Part shown: piece after piece, positions 25,861 to 39,736 of the stretch
Position numbering within the stretch: position 1 is the stretch's first letter
Layout of the letters: each line of letters opens with the position of its first letter
From: Kudoa neothunni
Taxonomy: Eukaryota > Cnidaria
Reading direction: 5' to 3'
DNA: 64,000 nucleotides
Assembly (NCBI GenBank): GCA_964304625.1
Contig: OZ199838.1
Coordinates: 5,828,001-5,892,000, forward strand
Translations under genes and position numbers: made by a program
Notes under the pieces: generated by a model
What the model saw: the letters and a program-made list of their open reading frames with translations, nothing else
Database searches by the model: none
What the model was told of the DNA's origin: nothing

Positions 25861-26224
25861 TAATATTATATAGCTAATTAATAACAAATAACGAACTTCT
25901 GATAAATTTAGAATTAAATCTCATGTAATCATATTTGTTGTGCTATATTTGCTTTTTTTCGTGGTTGAATTAGTTATTATATCGGCTAAATCTATGAGAT
26001 TTGCATCATGATCGAACATCAGTGCATCTTGAATTTGAAAAACTGTATTATCTATAATTATGAAACCACAAAAAATCCAAATATATAATAAATAAAACCG
26101 AATCAATTTCCAATTATAAGTTTTTGTTATGCTCTCTATATAGAACAATTCATAATATCGGTGATAATTCGACCCTATTTCCTTTAATGTTGTAAATTTT
26201 TCAATGAAGAAAGATTTCACATCT

Positions 26225-27524
26225 GAAAATTAATATTGTGTTCAATAAGGCTCTGCGTCTCTTTTAATTTCTCAAGGAATATTGGAAATCCAAGTTGCGC
26301 TTGGTCAAAACGGTCGTAAAAGTGACGATGAAAATTCTCGACAACATTAATTGTTAAATCAGTTCCATCCATACGTATTCCATACGCATGGATGATAAAT
26401 TTTGATACTTGTAATTAGGAATAAATTTATTTTCGAAATAGTTAATACATTAAGATAATTCATTTATTTCAAGATGTTTGGATTTTTTCCTTTAATTTTT
26501 AAAATTAGTGTTTTATTTTATCGGGTGGTACAAGGGCTAACGATGTAAAACACTTGAAAAGTAGGCGAAAATCAGAATCGTCGCAATATCTGGTCTTCAA
26601 ACCAAAATTTGGGATTTTTCTCCATATACATTGTCTAAAATGAAATAAATAATAAAATATGCTAGAGTGTTTTGATGTCTTTTTAAAAGCATTGCAAGCG
26701 GGACGTTCGAAATCAATTTTAATACTTTGGGGGAATTGAATCTTAATCTTGTCTTAATATCAATAAAACGTTTTCATAGCTTTCTTGAGATTTATCAGTC
26801 ATTCAGACAAAAACCTGCCAAATGTTTTTCCGTGGATTATGTGTACTTGATAAAATTCATTAGGGTCACATTAAATGTATCATGAGATACTCACGTTTCG
26901 CAATTATTTAGGTGTAGTATATTATTATTTGTTGTGAATATTATAATTCTATTGGTTGACTTGGACCCAGAATCATACAAACAAAACTGTTTTTGCCTAT
27001 GCGTAACAATGTTTTGTTTAAATCAATCGATTTCCAAATCCATAGTAACATGATTTCTCTCTCAAGCGTTCTGGATGTTTTTGTAAATATTATTTTTGGG
27101 GAATTATGGGTATTTCACTTATTCTGTTTGACGTAGTTTTTATTAAATAAATTTTTGAGGTTGGATAACGACTATTTTCAGCCAGTAATTTTACGTCACA
27201 ATGAAAAATCTTTTTATTGATTTCTTCGTCAGATACTGTGTGCTCGTGATAACCTATTTTCTCGGTGTTATCAATTTTATCACTAAGCGTTGTCGATAAT
27301 TGGCTCTTACATTTCCTGACGTTGCATCTCCAATACCGTGTATTATTCTTAGCGTAATCTTTAACATAAAAAAATCCTTCGTGAGGAATTTCATTGCTTC
27401 TGCGTTGTGCTTTTAGTAGAACGTACTTATTATTGGAATTGTCCTTTCCCACCATAGCTTTGTTTGTCACTGACCACTGCGTGTGCGTTGTGGGTTTCGT
27501 CGCCACGAGCTTTAGCCGTCTCAC
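26225..27524 (-). pseudogene. FLYWCH-type Mutator-like transposase, broken
   Basis: The minus-strand open frame 27524-27090 carries a FLYWCH zinc finger: GFFYVKDYAKNNTRYWRC then KSQLSTT and EHTVSDEE. Further along the same strand, frames around 26640-26520 read NFGLKTRYCDDSDFRLLF and CFTSLALVPPD, and around 26350-26225 VENFHRHFYDRF followed by FLEKLKETQSLIEHNIN. These are typical of the C-terminal part of FLYWCH-linked MULE transposases in animals (W..LV..FN..F and FI..L..EQ). The catalytic middle is too decayed to follow. This copy differs from the SWIM-type MULE at 21.0-24.7 kb, so two Mutator lineages lie side by side here. Confidence 0.7.
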
Positions 27525-27689
27525 TTTTATTCATGATTACCATCTATATATACAAATATAAAGTTGGGATCTCATTTAGTATAGGCTCCCTAATTCTTCA
27601 ATGCACAATGAAGATTATTGTGTTTATTAAGCAGTCGTGTATATTAGACGAAAAATTTATTTTTAAAATTTTGATTCCTTCCAGATGAA

Positions 27690-29980
27690 AAGGGCAAATA
27701 AGATTTTTTGAGACCACTACTGACGAAAACAACTGTAAAAAAACGCTAAAAGTGGGATGGCCACACGCTCCACAATTACCATAAAGTTCAGCCTATTGTT
27801 GTTGTTGTTATTATTATCGTCTATTTAACCTCCATTCATTTTCAAATAGATGTAGATACCATAATTTAAACCAACTCGATTTCCGCAATTAGCTATAATA
27901 CTCACACACAAGTGGATCCAAACCAGGCGGGAAACCTAACCCAATTATACCGATAAAATACGGAGGGCGAGAAAATTGTGGAGTTTCTCGTGAGCAACGA
28001 TGATGGCTAATGATGTATTCACATGTTTCGACCGTGTTTATTGATTCATATGATTTAAATCATTATTTTTTGGTTGAAAAATAGGGGATTGGTCGGATGT
28101 ACGCTCTTGTAGCTACACTTTATTGTATTTGCAATATTATCGTTTTATTTATTATAGAGGCTAAGACAATTTTCAATGTTAAGGTCTATTAATATATATG
28201 TTCATGATAGTTTAAATAATGCAGACGTCGAAGGATTTAAAGTTGACTAAGGCATATTTTTGCTGTGGTACGGCAGGTACCCCACGTCGGACCACGCGTA
28301 ATTTTTTTGACGCAGTACGGAAAGGGTTAAAATAATATACAACATTCGTTTTTGCTTTGGGGGGGGGGGGACTCGATGTAGACGAAGATTTGTTGTTTTA
28401 ACGGGAGATAAATCCAGTTGGAAAAATTATTTACTTTGCGTGTTTAATTCAAGATAAAATGTTCATTATTTTGTATATGAATTTAAAACTAAGTTAACAC
28501 ATTTACGCTATGTATAAAACTGTAAAAAATCATCAAATTAATGGGTTAATCGATGGGTGGGTTAATGCCATCAATACGCCACACGAGTGGAAAGAACTTA
28601 TGATTTTTAAATAAAAATAAGGTCCACTACCGGTGAAAATGATGAAGATCGGGATATTACTGTTTATTTTGATTTACTCTACCTCCAAAATAACGATCCT
28701 GCGATTACAATTTTCGTTTTATACTTTGATCGAGGGGCCAGTTAAAGATAAATATTATTTTTCTTGTAAGTTATTCTAAATGCATACCATCACTCTGAGG
28801 AGAAGCTGGGTACATGACACGAGTAAAAGTTTTTTTGTATTTAACAAATTATGAATTTATACAGCTCATCCGAAGGTTATATATAGGGAATAATGTATTC
28901 TTTTTAATTTTTAAAAATATTTCTTTTTAAATTTAAATTAGTCAACCCGGCCAAAGCCGAGGTTTTTTCGCTAGTATTTATTATAAAACCCCCATTATGC
29001 ATAACAATATTATTATACATAATTTTAAAATTGGACAATATCACCGCGCATTTGCCGCGGGAAATATGCGCATGCATTCAATCATACAGCGTATATATAA
29101 AGGTTTTATTGGAAATCAAAATTATATGAGACGTAAAATATATCTGTATTTTGAATATGTACATAAGATATTATGCCATATTTGTAACTGACTTGTATTT
29201 AAATTTACAAACAAAGTTTAATCCATTTAAGTTTATAAAGCCAACGAGGTACGAAATATTGTGGTCTAGCCTAGAAGAAACCTAAAATATCTTTTCACGC
29301 GATATTTCTCCCAGAGATATAGATAATATTTATAGGTTTTGTTAAGAAGTTTCGTCATGTGTTCATAAATAGTCGATTTCATAGGAAATTTTCTTATCTG
29401 TACAGATATAACAAAATTATAGAAAATTATCGATAATTCTTCTATATGTTTAATTATTACATAATATATATATGACAATGATAATAATTAATAATAATAA
29501 CAAGCACCAAGTGTTTTCAAGGTAAAAAAAGAAAAAGTTTTTGACGCACTAAGAGAATTATTTAAGAAATTAAACGAATCCTGTACTTAAGGGGAAATCA
29601 TGAAACAAATATAATTTTTTTTATTTAATTGATTGATTGATTGATTGATTGAGGATTTGGAACTATTTCGCCTATTTATTGTCTCCGATATTATAATAAG
29701 ATGATCCGTTATCACTTAAGGTACCTAAACGGAGATATTATATTAAAATAAAAAATTTCCCTGTAGTTATGTAATTTGTTTATTTTCTCTGTGTCGGAAT
29801 AACATTTAATTTTTTCGTTTATTAGTGTATTCATTAATTTAAATCATTGTATATGAAAACGCTTGACACTGAAGAGATAATTTGAAAAAGAGACAAAATA
29901 ACTCGGCAAAATGACGAAAAGCTAGGAAAACACTATAATTCAAACATGCGCAAGTAAACGCGCAGACTCCAACCCATTAA
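27690..29980. other. Long intergenic region upstream of INTS1
   Basis: About 2.3 kb without a supported gene. It contains a run of about eleven G (28361-28371), an (ATTG)n microsatellite at 29628-29652, and AT-rich spacer. A 64-codon frame at 28997-29191 has no motif. Just before the INTS1 start codon, at about 29946-29963, are two NRF1-like GCGCA half-sites; this is the likely INTS1 promoter or 5' untranslated region. Confidence 0.5.
29628..29652. repeat. (ATTG)n microsatellite
   Basis: Six consecutive ATTG units. The same unit appears in a shorter tract near 9255, so the motif is recurrent in the region. Confidence 0.9.
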
Positions 29981-32900
29981 ATGCAGCCGCCAGGTAAGCG
30001 AACTAACAAGCGAAAGGCAAAATTAGATGAAGGTAGCGAAGAATTTTACATTCCACTTGGTGGAAATAATTCCAAAAAAAAAACAAACAACTCCAAAGTT
30101 AAATCCAGCTCTGCCAAACCCGCTACATCTACATCTGTTCAGAGAAAGAAAATGAAATTGGATGTGGATAGTAGTGGAAACAGCAACGAGCAAGATAATG
30201 TGATGGTTGAGTCTGCAACTACATTTTCTCTGGACCTTCCACAACCGGTTTCAGTTGAAAGCCCGCAATTTTTATCCGATTGGACTACTTTTTTTGATAT
30301 TATATTCAACTACATGAGCAATACTGATAACAGCGAAAATGAGGGTTTCAACAAATCTATCGATACAATTGTTGGAGCATTGTTGTCACTGAAGCGTAAA
30401 TCTGGACAAACAGTCGACAACAAAACCAATTGGAATATTTCTAACGATTCGATCAAGCATATTACAGCTAGCTGTTTATTATTAGCTCGTGCATATCCTC
30501 AATTGTTTCTACATCCTGCGGTTTTATATGAGGTGTCATCTTGGTTGATGTGTAATGCTATACATGTTACCAAGTTCCGTAACTTTTCTGTGAACAACAA
30601 CTTTTTGGCCCTCTACTCCATCAATCTTCTCTATCTAGCATTGAATGGTCAGATGTGTTGGCCACCATTTCTGCTAAAGTTGTTGGTGGATGATGTGGAT
30701 CGAGTATGGTCCCACAATCTGTCCACAGTTGAATTTGTGAGTCAGCTTATCACCGGGTTCGAAACTTCGCTTCCTGACCCAGATTATTATTGTCAGCTGA
30801 TTAAAATGATTTATCCTAACACCATCACCAACGCTAACACCGACAGTTGTATCAATGATGATGATCGACATTTCATAGAATTATGCAGGTGTTATAATAA
30901 ATATTGTGGTCCGCCTACTGGAGATCCCCACAACACCAATAAAAACACCAACTTCCGGACTTTTCGCAGCCGTTTCTTTCCTAGTTATGACTGGAGATCT
31001 GACACCACCAATAACAGCGGCCTTTTTGAATTTTATCGCTGCGTTAAAGATACTGTTCTGGCTGCCATAAACAAAGATCGTTCCAATGGTAACCATGGTA
31101 ATGGATCCAACAATTCCGTCTCTACAACATCAACCCGGAAGTTTTTATCATCAACAGGTCTGCAAACTGTGACTTCAGATTTCGCATTGAATGGCGGTCG
31201 AAACAAACAATTTTTGGCGTTGGTCACATGCGGTATACCAGAAGTACGTCAAAGCGTATCAGAATGTTTAGATGTGTGGTTGAACAACCCAAGATCCACT
31301 AGAATGGCTATATCTATATTGGTGACACTGCTGGAGTGTACACGTTTCGATAGTTACAATCAGTTAGCTGATAGTGAAATATTTTCCAATATACTTCGAA
31401 TGAAAATCACATCAGGAGATATGGTCAATATGGTGGCCAATGCTATTTGCATGCATATATTATCGAAAAATTCTGAACTAATCATAACAATGTTGCATTT
31501 GATTTGTTCCAACGAAATCACGGCTATTTCGGCTGGTGATCAATCAATGGACAATTGGGGTCATCACCACACCTCGCTATACATGTCCACCAAAATTATT
31601 CATATGATATTTGATACGCAATCGGAAGTATTGAATGAATTTTTTCCATTGGTATGGCATCACCAGTTGGCGTCGTGTAAATCGTTCCTTAACAATCCCC
31701 CAGTGTATCAACAATTGATTGGGTTATTTCTCAAGTTGACATCCCATCCTAATTTTGATGTGATTTCGTTTGTTATCTCGATGTTGGAATTGTTAAAATC
31801 GGATGCTAATTCGAGTGGTGGTGAAGAGAAAGAGATTATAGAATGTGAAAGTGGGGAGAATCGAAATGATACGACTGCTCCGCCTAAACGCAACTGTGGC
31901 AGCAGCCGAAGTGATACAACTACAAACTCCAGAATGACTTATGATGGTTCTGTTTTGGAAATGTTGATAGATCAAGTGTTGCATTATATTTTGCTTCATT
32001 CAACCTTATTTTTACAAAGTGTCGTTGGCAATGACACACTTATCAACGAACCCCAACAAGTGAAGACACTTTACTCCGAAATTTTTGAAAAAATCTACCC
32101 GAATTCAGACTCAGAAACTAACAACATGCTTATTGGTTATTGTATGAGTGAAGTACAATGCCTTGTGTTGGAATTTTTAAAGTTACCATTAACATTTGAA
32201 CACAAGCAGAAATCAGATTCGAAACCTAATGTTGTTAATTTATTGGTTGAAAAATTGTTATTTATTAATGGCGACCAACATTTCTACTTTGACCTGTTGA
32301 AAGAAAGCATAAAAAATGATTCTTGTGTTCAGTTAGCGTTGTGTGTATTATCGCTAAATCTGTTTGTCTACAAACTTAACAATGAGAACGCGAGCCAGCC
32401 TATCTATCCTGTTTTTGATGGGCTGTATGAGTTGGCTTTACATTCGAAAGGTTTGTTATCGATGTTTGTTCCTGTGATGAACAACCTTTGTGAGGAATTG
32501 TTATGTCTTGCTCGGGACAATTATGACAATACTGACATTGGAGTCGCCCAATTAAAAATTACCAATTGTTTGAATGACTTTGGTACATTTTTTCTGGACA
32601 ATGACTTCATTGCCAGGATTGTTGAGGCAAGTTATTACGATAGCGAATTTAGCAATCATTACAACCTAACAATGCATGACCTTGGTTTTGGTTCCAATTT
32701 TATTCGTCATGAAAACTACTGGAATCTGCAACAGTTGCTTCTGTTAATGTCACTAGCCTTCCCTAGCTCAATTGGAGAACATGTTTGGCTGATGTTTAAG
32801 GAATTTCGTGGGATTGTTGTTGATTTCCTCACCGACACATTCGAGCATCATAATCCTTCGAAAAATAATAAAGACAATGAAGTATTGTATTTGTCATCAC

Positions 32901-35900
32901 AGCAACAACGATCATCTATTATTCCTCAGGATATGGATATTCTGCCCTATTTTGAAAATTTCATAAAAGCATGCGAACAAAACAGCATTGTTCCTCCTGA
33001 AGTGTTTCGTAATTCAATCGCCGCATTCAACAATGACGAAGACTTCGCAAATGTAGATGTGGTGTATCATATAGTTGACATTGGCTCAATTTTTTTCGGA
33101 GTGCCTCTCTGCGAATATGAAAGATTCAGAAAGTTAGGAGTTCGAAATGAAATTAAGCGCCTATTCTGCGAATGCAAAGAACCTGACTACTTATCGGAAT
33201 ATTTGCGCGATCTTTACAAACACAAACCCTTTTCTACGTTCAGCGAATTCTGTACCAGTCTCTTGTTCCTGCCTCATTACGTTGAAATAAATGTGCATCT
33301 GTTGGATAAAATTAGTTGCGCCGCCCTTGTTTATTATCTGCTATTACAACCCACCACCTCTTCTTCATTATCTAGTGATAACCTTCAACTTACTAATTCC
33401 ATATACGAGTCGCTTAGTGGGGTTGTTATCAAATCCATCCAGGGTGATAATATTTACCATGGCAACAGTACTTCTGTTGAGTGCGACTTTAACGTTGAAA
33501 CTATGGTTGTAACAACCAACAATGGAACAGCATTGAATCAATTACTTCATCACATTGCTAAGATTCCAGTTGTGGAGGTTCAAAATAAATTGGTATATTT
33601 GCTTTGCAAATTGTTCACGTTGTTGTCTCAACGTGTCTCACTCAACAATAATTCTCATGATTTGCTTCAATTTTTAACAGTTGAACAAATAGTTAAATAT
33701 TTATTTTGTGTGAACGCAAACGTTGGTTTACATTATGTGAAATTTATTATGGGTTTTTTGATGCACACCTCTGAATACGAAATCGTTTCTACATCCATTT
33801 GTATGGTGGGATTGATTTTCAAAGAGTTGGCTGATGAAATTGTTAATCACCCAGAAGTGCTGTCAGCGTTGTATGACTTTCTCAGCCAGCGTCAAGAGTT
33901 AATACGCTATATGGCTCTAGATGTAAATGTTTCGCATGCACTTGACACTTTTTTACTATTAACCACGACAAATCAAACTGCCGTTTTGCAAGAAGATTTA
34001 AATGGTGCCGATTTCGCTCAAGTCAGAAAAGTGTTATTGGCCTACTTAACTCTTTTGAACGTGAAACAATTTCGAGATCAAACCCATTCAGAATCAACAC
34101 AATATGACTCCAGAACGATCAAACAAGCATTTCAAACTATTGATAACTATTTTTTTGGATTGTTAAAAGTGGAATTTCCTCCGGAATTGATCCAGCAATT
34201 ATTGATATCTACGGACATTGTTCATCTTACATCAGGCCTCACTTCCACTGTTTCTCCTATCAAGTTGCTATTAGATTGGATTCGACGAGCTTATCATTCG
34301 CACATTAAGAAACAATTACAACTTGTGTACAAACTTCTTTGGTATTCGTATAACAATCAAATTGGCTTTATGGAGGTGGTGGTTGATTTTATATTCGCCA
34401 AACTACTCGAACTCAAATCTCCAAACTCACCACTTGTTCCATCCTACGATGATGGAGAAGGTAATGATGATGAGCTTTTAAAAATAACCACGTTGTGCCT
34501 TATCACAGATATTTACGACGTGTTAATGTTGTATTGTGAGACTAAGTTATATTGCTGTCTAAATGAGGACATATTGCACCAACGTTTTGATCCCGTTCGA
34601 AATCGTTTGAGAAATTTGGAAGAATCCACTACGATACAAAATATTGATAGCTCAAACGACAGCTTTGTTAATGTATCTCAAGTATGCAAAGAGGGGGGCG
34701 CTGAAGGAAGTCAGGAGTCTGCACCACCCCTAGTTATTCGTGATGAGGATCTAAAAGCGTTACAGGGTATTGCCAATACAACATCATTATTTACGAACGA
34801 TAGGAATGACAATGAAAGTCATACACATGACAGTGTTCAAATCTATGATATTAGTAACATTGATAGCGGTGTTTTATGTAAGACACTCTCAAACAATGAA
34901 GCATTGTTTGATGATGGATTAGTTGTTCCCCCAACCAAAGTAACAGCCAAATTATCCGATGTGATTTCAGGCTCGCTATTACTGCCACAGGAGAAATTAC
35001 CAAATTCGACCATTATTGATATCTTTTCGAGTTGTGATCGCACTAATGAATTGATCAATAATACACGTTTCGATGTCATAAATCGAATAATTTCAGGCGT
35101 TATTAATGATGTTGACGAGAAATCCTTTAGTCCGGTCGCGGTTGGAAATATTCTCCGCACTTATGAGTCCTTATCCGTGCATTCATCATTGTGGATGGAT
35201 GATGACCTTGAAAAACAAACTAAAATCATCTATATTCTGAAACATTGCTCCACTACCACCACTGAAATCGTGGTCGCTCATTTGATTAAGTTATTGATTT
35301 ATGAATTTATCGCTGTCACTCAGTCCACTCAGGTGGCAACTCCTGCCGATGGGGTAGATGATTACTGTGAAAGTAACAATCACAGTAATGAAGGTACTAT
35401 AAGAGATCGTGTTTCAAGTTTGTTGCTGCAACGAATCCATTTTTGGAAAGCCGTGTTCAAGTTCAATTCGTCAAATTTATGTGTTACTCTGTTGAAGTCA
35501 CTGTTAAGTCAATATCTGAGCCAAAACAAGTCAACTCCGTCTCAACGTGCCAAAATAGAACCTATTTTGGCATTCTTTTGCTTGAATCTTCCAGGAGAGA
35601 TGGAAATTTTTGCAGAAAAGCATCTTTCCAGTATGAGTGTTGACAGCATTCGCAGTTGGATTTCGTCAAATGTGTGCTGTATCAACGACTTGAAAATGAA
35701 GATGATTATAGATAATTTCTCACGTTCTTTCTCAACCATAACCACCCTTATTTATAGTCAAGATGCCGTATATATTCTACAGTTTGTCAAGTTGGCAAAA
35801 AGTTGCACTTTGTTGTTGGCTAGACACTACGATTACTTTCTTGATCAATGTGTGGTTTCTTTGCGCGAGTTCTACTGCAACTATCGATCTGAATTCTCGT

Positions 35901-36718
35901 CTGTGTATGTGGCCACCACTAGAAAAAATCCAGAACAGAACTTCGATGACAACCTTACTTTTGTTGATGGTGCTGGTGAATTGGGCGGAGAAAAGTCTAT
36001 GCTGAATGATAGCAGTCATTTCTCACAATCACTTTCATCTGAAATTGCGCCTGTTCAGTGGGAAATTGTATCCACCAATCTGAAAATTCTTCAACAAGTT
36101 GTTACACATGTCATGACGTTGGTTACTGAAACCGCTGAACGTCAACGGCGATCTAATGAACTTCTTTCTGTGATTGACATGTTCCAGAGTTCAATTAAAG
36201 GAAAACTTCAAAACTTTGGGGCGTCGTATGGTCGCATGTTGAATGGCATCGAATTCGAAATCCCAAATTCCAATGCAGTGTGCCGTTTGATTGATGCTAT
36301 CAATCCTGATGATAATACTATACCGATCGATCAAATTCTTAAAACGCGCAAAGTCTCGCCTCAAGATGTTTGTCTGTGGATGCTATCCAATTACAACTCC
36401 TCTAGATATCACTTTTTTGAACTCTTGAAAGATGTTGGTCTAGCTATACTCAACACTTTCGAACGTATCACTCTAGAATCCAACGATCGAAATAATCTGT
36501 TTTCAATGTTGCTGCCAATTATTCCTGTAATCCCAAAAGTGTGTTATGCCAAAATATGTAAACAACTACTCAATACAAATATATATTATCACAACGAAAC
36601 AAACAAGGTGGGTCAATTTTCTTAATTGTAAAATTAATATTCAATTATTTAGAATCAGGCGAAAGACGCTTTTGTAAAATGTGTACTAGATCGATACAGT
36701 GCAACTATTGATTTCTAA
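29981..36718 (+). CDS. INTS1: Integrator complex subunit 1
   Basis: INTS1 is the largest scaffold subunit of Integrator, which cleaves snRNA 3' ends and prematurely terminates nascent Pol II transcripts in the nucleus. One exon runs 29981-36607 and joins across a 45-bp intron to 36653-36718, replacing the read-through end with a proper C terminus; 2230 residues (human 2190). Matches to human INTS1: EEFYIPLGG near residue 21 (GDFIALGS), ALYSINLLYLAL...WPPFLLKLLVDD then RVW near 210-240, CGIPEVRQSV...LDVWLNNPRSTR near 415-440 (CGYKEVR...MWLQNPKLTR), and an all-helical remainder. The N-terminal 60 residues are Lys/Ser rich with basic nuclear-localisation-like clusters (GKRTNKRKAK, QRKKMK). The frame is uninterrupted over 6.6 kb. 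A GT just after codon 4 looks like a donor, but the downstream N terminus is conserved, so I keep it as coding. Confidence 0.9.
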
Positions 36719-36815
36719 GTTGTTTACTAGACCAACTTTATATTTTGTAGTATATAATGTATTTTTGTGATATTTATTTGTCTAAATCCGCCTGTTCATT
36801 TCATTATTCCCTCAA

Positions 36816-39120
36816 CCTTTTCATGCCCAATTTTTTTTCGCTTGAAAAAATATATTTACTTATTTATACGTTATTTATTAATTTTATGAAATTGTAAAAG
36901 TTTACGACGCGTTTATCTTTATTCTTTAAGACTAAATAACGTTGTTCACTAGGAAGAACATTGGGCACGCGCTAAAAACTGATTTTATCAGAAAATATTC
37001 TTTTTCGATTTTTTCCGGTTATTATGATATAAATAAAAACAATTTCTGTCTTTCACTATACAGCATGGGGCGTTACATTTTTTACACACAAAGTGTATAT
37101 GCCGTTGACATAGTCTACGTCTACTTTTCGCAGAAACTATTTCAGGGTAATGCCCAACATTGCCAAACTTGATAGATTTTGACAAATCACAATTCTTATT
37201 CTTTGGGATGTAATTTGGAATCGATTTGTTTGAGTTTCATAAGAAGGGCGGCCACGCTTCGTTGCTGTAACGGATTTCCTACGAAAAATCAAATCTTCTG
37301 TCAACGGTTCAATAAAAGAGAGCAAATCTAATATACCTCTATTAGGAATGTGATTTTCTTTTGAATTTAAGCGATAAATGAACCAAGCGTTGACTATAGT
37401 TGTATTCAATCCCCAGAAGAATATCCGTATATAATATTTGCGACTGTTATGATTTAATTTATACAGCGCCATCAACATGTTGGATAGGCCAACACCACCC
37501 ATATTTTTGTTTTATTCGGCTACAACATCAGGATAAGGAATTGACAATAATTTCTTCAATTTTCGATCAAATCTCTTCACTTGGCCGATAGGTTCTAGCG
37601 ACGAATACGTCGAAGATAAAGTAACGACGGAGCCATCACACTATTGGGTGATAGAAATACCTCTGTTGACTTCGTTATAACTTTCATAAGATCCACGCTC
37701 TTTTTTTAATTCCTTCTGCGAAGTAAGAGGACAATCTTTGATCCTATCTCTCCGAATGGTCCCAACGGAATATTTTTCTCTTCTTTCAATATAGCTGCAG
37801 ATTTATGGATGTAAAGAAGTTGTCAAAGTACAATAAGAAAGTTTAACAAGTTGGAAGGGTCTCCGATAATTTAATGACAAAATCGCCTGAAACTAAACCA
37901 CAGCTATGGTTAACGATAGGAGGGTTTTCATCGTAAAAGTGGAAATCGTACACAATAGCACTAACGCCACGTCTGGCAAACACTTTAAATCCCCATTTGT
38001 TGGACTTCTTTGGAAGATATTGTTTAGATCTGCATTTTCCCTTAAAAGGGATCATCTGTTCGTCAACAGAGTGATATCTTTCTGGTTTTATCTTCAACCA
38101 GGAAGATCGCAAATGTTCTAGGAATGGTCTAATTTTGGCAAATTGTCATCAACTACGATGTTTTGGTTGTTGTTAAAATGGAGATATCGTAATAGTTGTT
38201 CAAAACGATTCCTTGAAAAACAATCAGATACTTCTGAATAGCTCAAACATTTGCTCCAATAAGAACGATAACGAGGCATTTTAACAATAACCATTAGGGT
38301 TAACACTCCAAGAAACTTCTCCATTTCAGTAGACTCTGTTATAAAATTGTTGCCTCGTTGTGTTGCATATAAGTTGAATTCATTACATATTAATTCAGTC
38401 AGCTGCTGATTAAAGAACAGCTTGAAATAATCATACGGACGGTGTAATTCAACGGAGACTTAAAAATCTTGTTGAGGTATAATTTCATCCAGTAATTTTA
38501 ACCAGGGTCCTTTTTTTAGACCATTTGAAAGTTGAATCCATAACACCAGCTTTGGAATCATCAGAACTATCTGACGAATCTTCGTCCACAACCAATGTTT
38601 CTGATACATAGTCATCTTTAGAAGATATATCAGGCTCTAAAACATTAATACCTGGTGTCACAACTACTTCAGTGACAATCTGACCGTTTGGTAGCTTTTA
38701 AATATTCAAATCGTGATACATTCCCCCTCAACGTAATTATCGGACATGTGTCCAATGTTCACCCCAATTGAACACGTGTTTTTGAGCTTATAACTTTTTA
38801 TATTTTTATAATTGGAATTTTTACATATAATATATATTATCAGTAAACTTGCACATACGAAATAATTTTTGTTGGTTCTATTACGTTAAAACTGTGCTGA
38901 TTTTTAGGGTAAAAACAATGCAATTTTAAAAATGCGAACTAAAAGTTTCACTCTACAAAAACTTTTATATCGCATTTTCTGTTAAAAAATATATTAAAAA
39001 GTAGTTATAAATGGAAGAAAGTTAAAATATTTTTAAATGAATAAAATATAATAGTTTTTCAATACATACATAGTCAAAATGAGTCGTTGTTCATCCTAGT
39101 GAACATGGGGCATGAAAGGA
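36816..39120 (-). mobile_element. piggyBac element, decayed
   Basis: The ends are short inverted repeats: left CCTTTTCATGCCC, right (reverse-complemented) TCCTTTCATGCCCC, next to TCAA on the left and TTAA on the right. The piggyBac target is TTAA, so one base has probably mutated on the left. Inside each end is a palindromic motif, GTTCACTAGGAxGAAC, at about 36942-36957 and 39089-39104. The minus strand encodes a PGBD-type transposase in pieces between 38330 and 36990: YLHFNNNQNIVVDDNLPK, then SVDEQMIPFKGK..KQYLPKK (first catalytic Asp), YDFHFYDEN, then after several frame changes MGGVGLSNMLMALYK (family MGGVDLSD, with Asp replaced by Gly) and a C-terminal Cys-rich finger (CKKCNAPCC). At least three frame breaks are present. 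Confidence 0.85.
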
Positions 39121-39728
39121 TTAATGAAAAATTTGTTTATCTATTTTGCAGTTAAATTCACTCTTATTTATTAATGTTTGAATGTCATTCGTAGACATTT
39201 TTTCTAGCTCGCCGCACTCGGGAACGTATCGCATTTGAGAAACGCTTATTTGACATTAGAATGACCTAATTTTATACATTACAGTGAAACCTCGGACATC
39301 GATCATAATTCGTTCTGGAATTTGCTCGAACTCCAAATAATTTCCTCCCCCCGTAAAATATTATAACTTAGTTTAAGCCTCTAAGGAGTTGGAGATGAAA
39401 TTCACCCAAACATAATTTTTACTTAATTATTCATCCAAAAATGTGTTTATTGTTCAAAATGAATTCTATATTAACTCATTATGTTAAAAAAATAAATTAA
39501 ATTAGAGATTAAAATAAAATGCATAGTAGTTACATTATTTAGCTTCGTGCGTTACCGAAGAATTGGTGACTTATAACTTACGCCGTATAAGGTTTTATGA
39601 GGATTAGTAATGTGAGTAATGGAACATTTTCTCTGAATATAATGTGTCAAAGCACATAATGTTTAAATTTACTTAAAAAACTCTGGGGTGAATTTCGCCC
39701 AAAAATCGTTGGAGATTGTTTTTTGATA
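39121..39728. other. AT-rich spacer between piggyBac and hAT elements
   Basis: No supported gene. The stretch is ordinary AT-rich sequence. Confidence 0.4.
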
Positions 39729-39736
39729 CCTTAGAG

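Noticed and set aside
28997-29191. 64-codon plus-strand open frame upstream of INTS1
   Set aside because: Isolated, low complexity, no motif and no matching exon nearby.
29981-30000. Strong splice-donor-like GTAAGC just after the INTS1 start
   Set aside because: The sequence immediately downstream is conserved INTS1 N terminus in the same frame, so it is coding.
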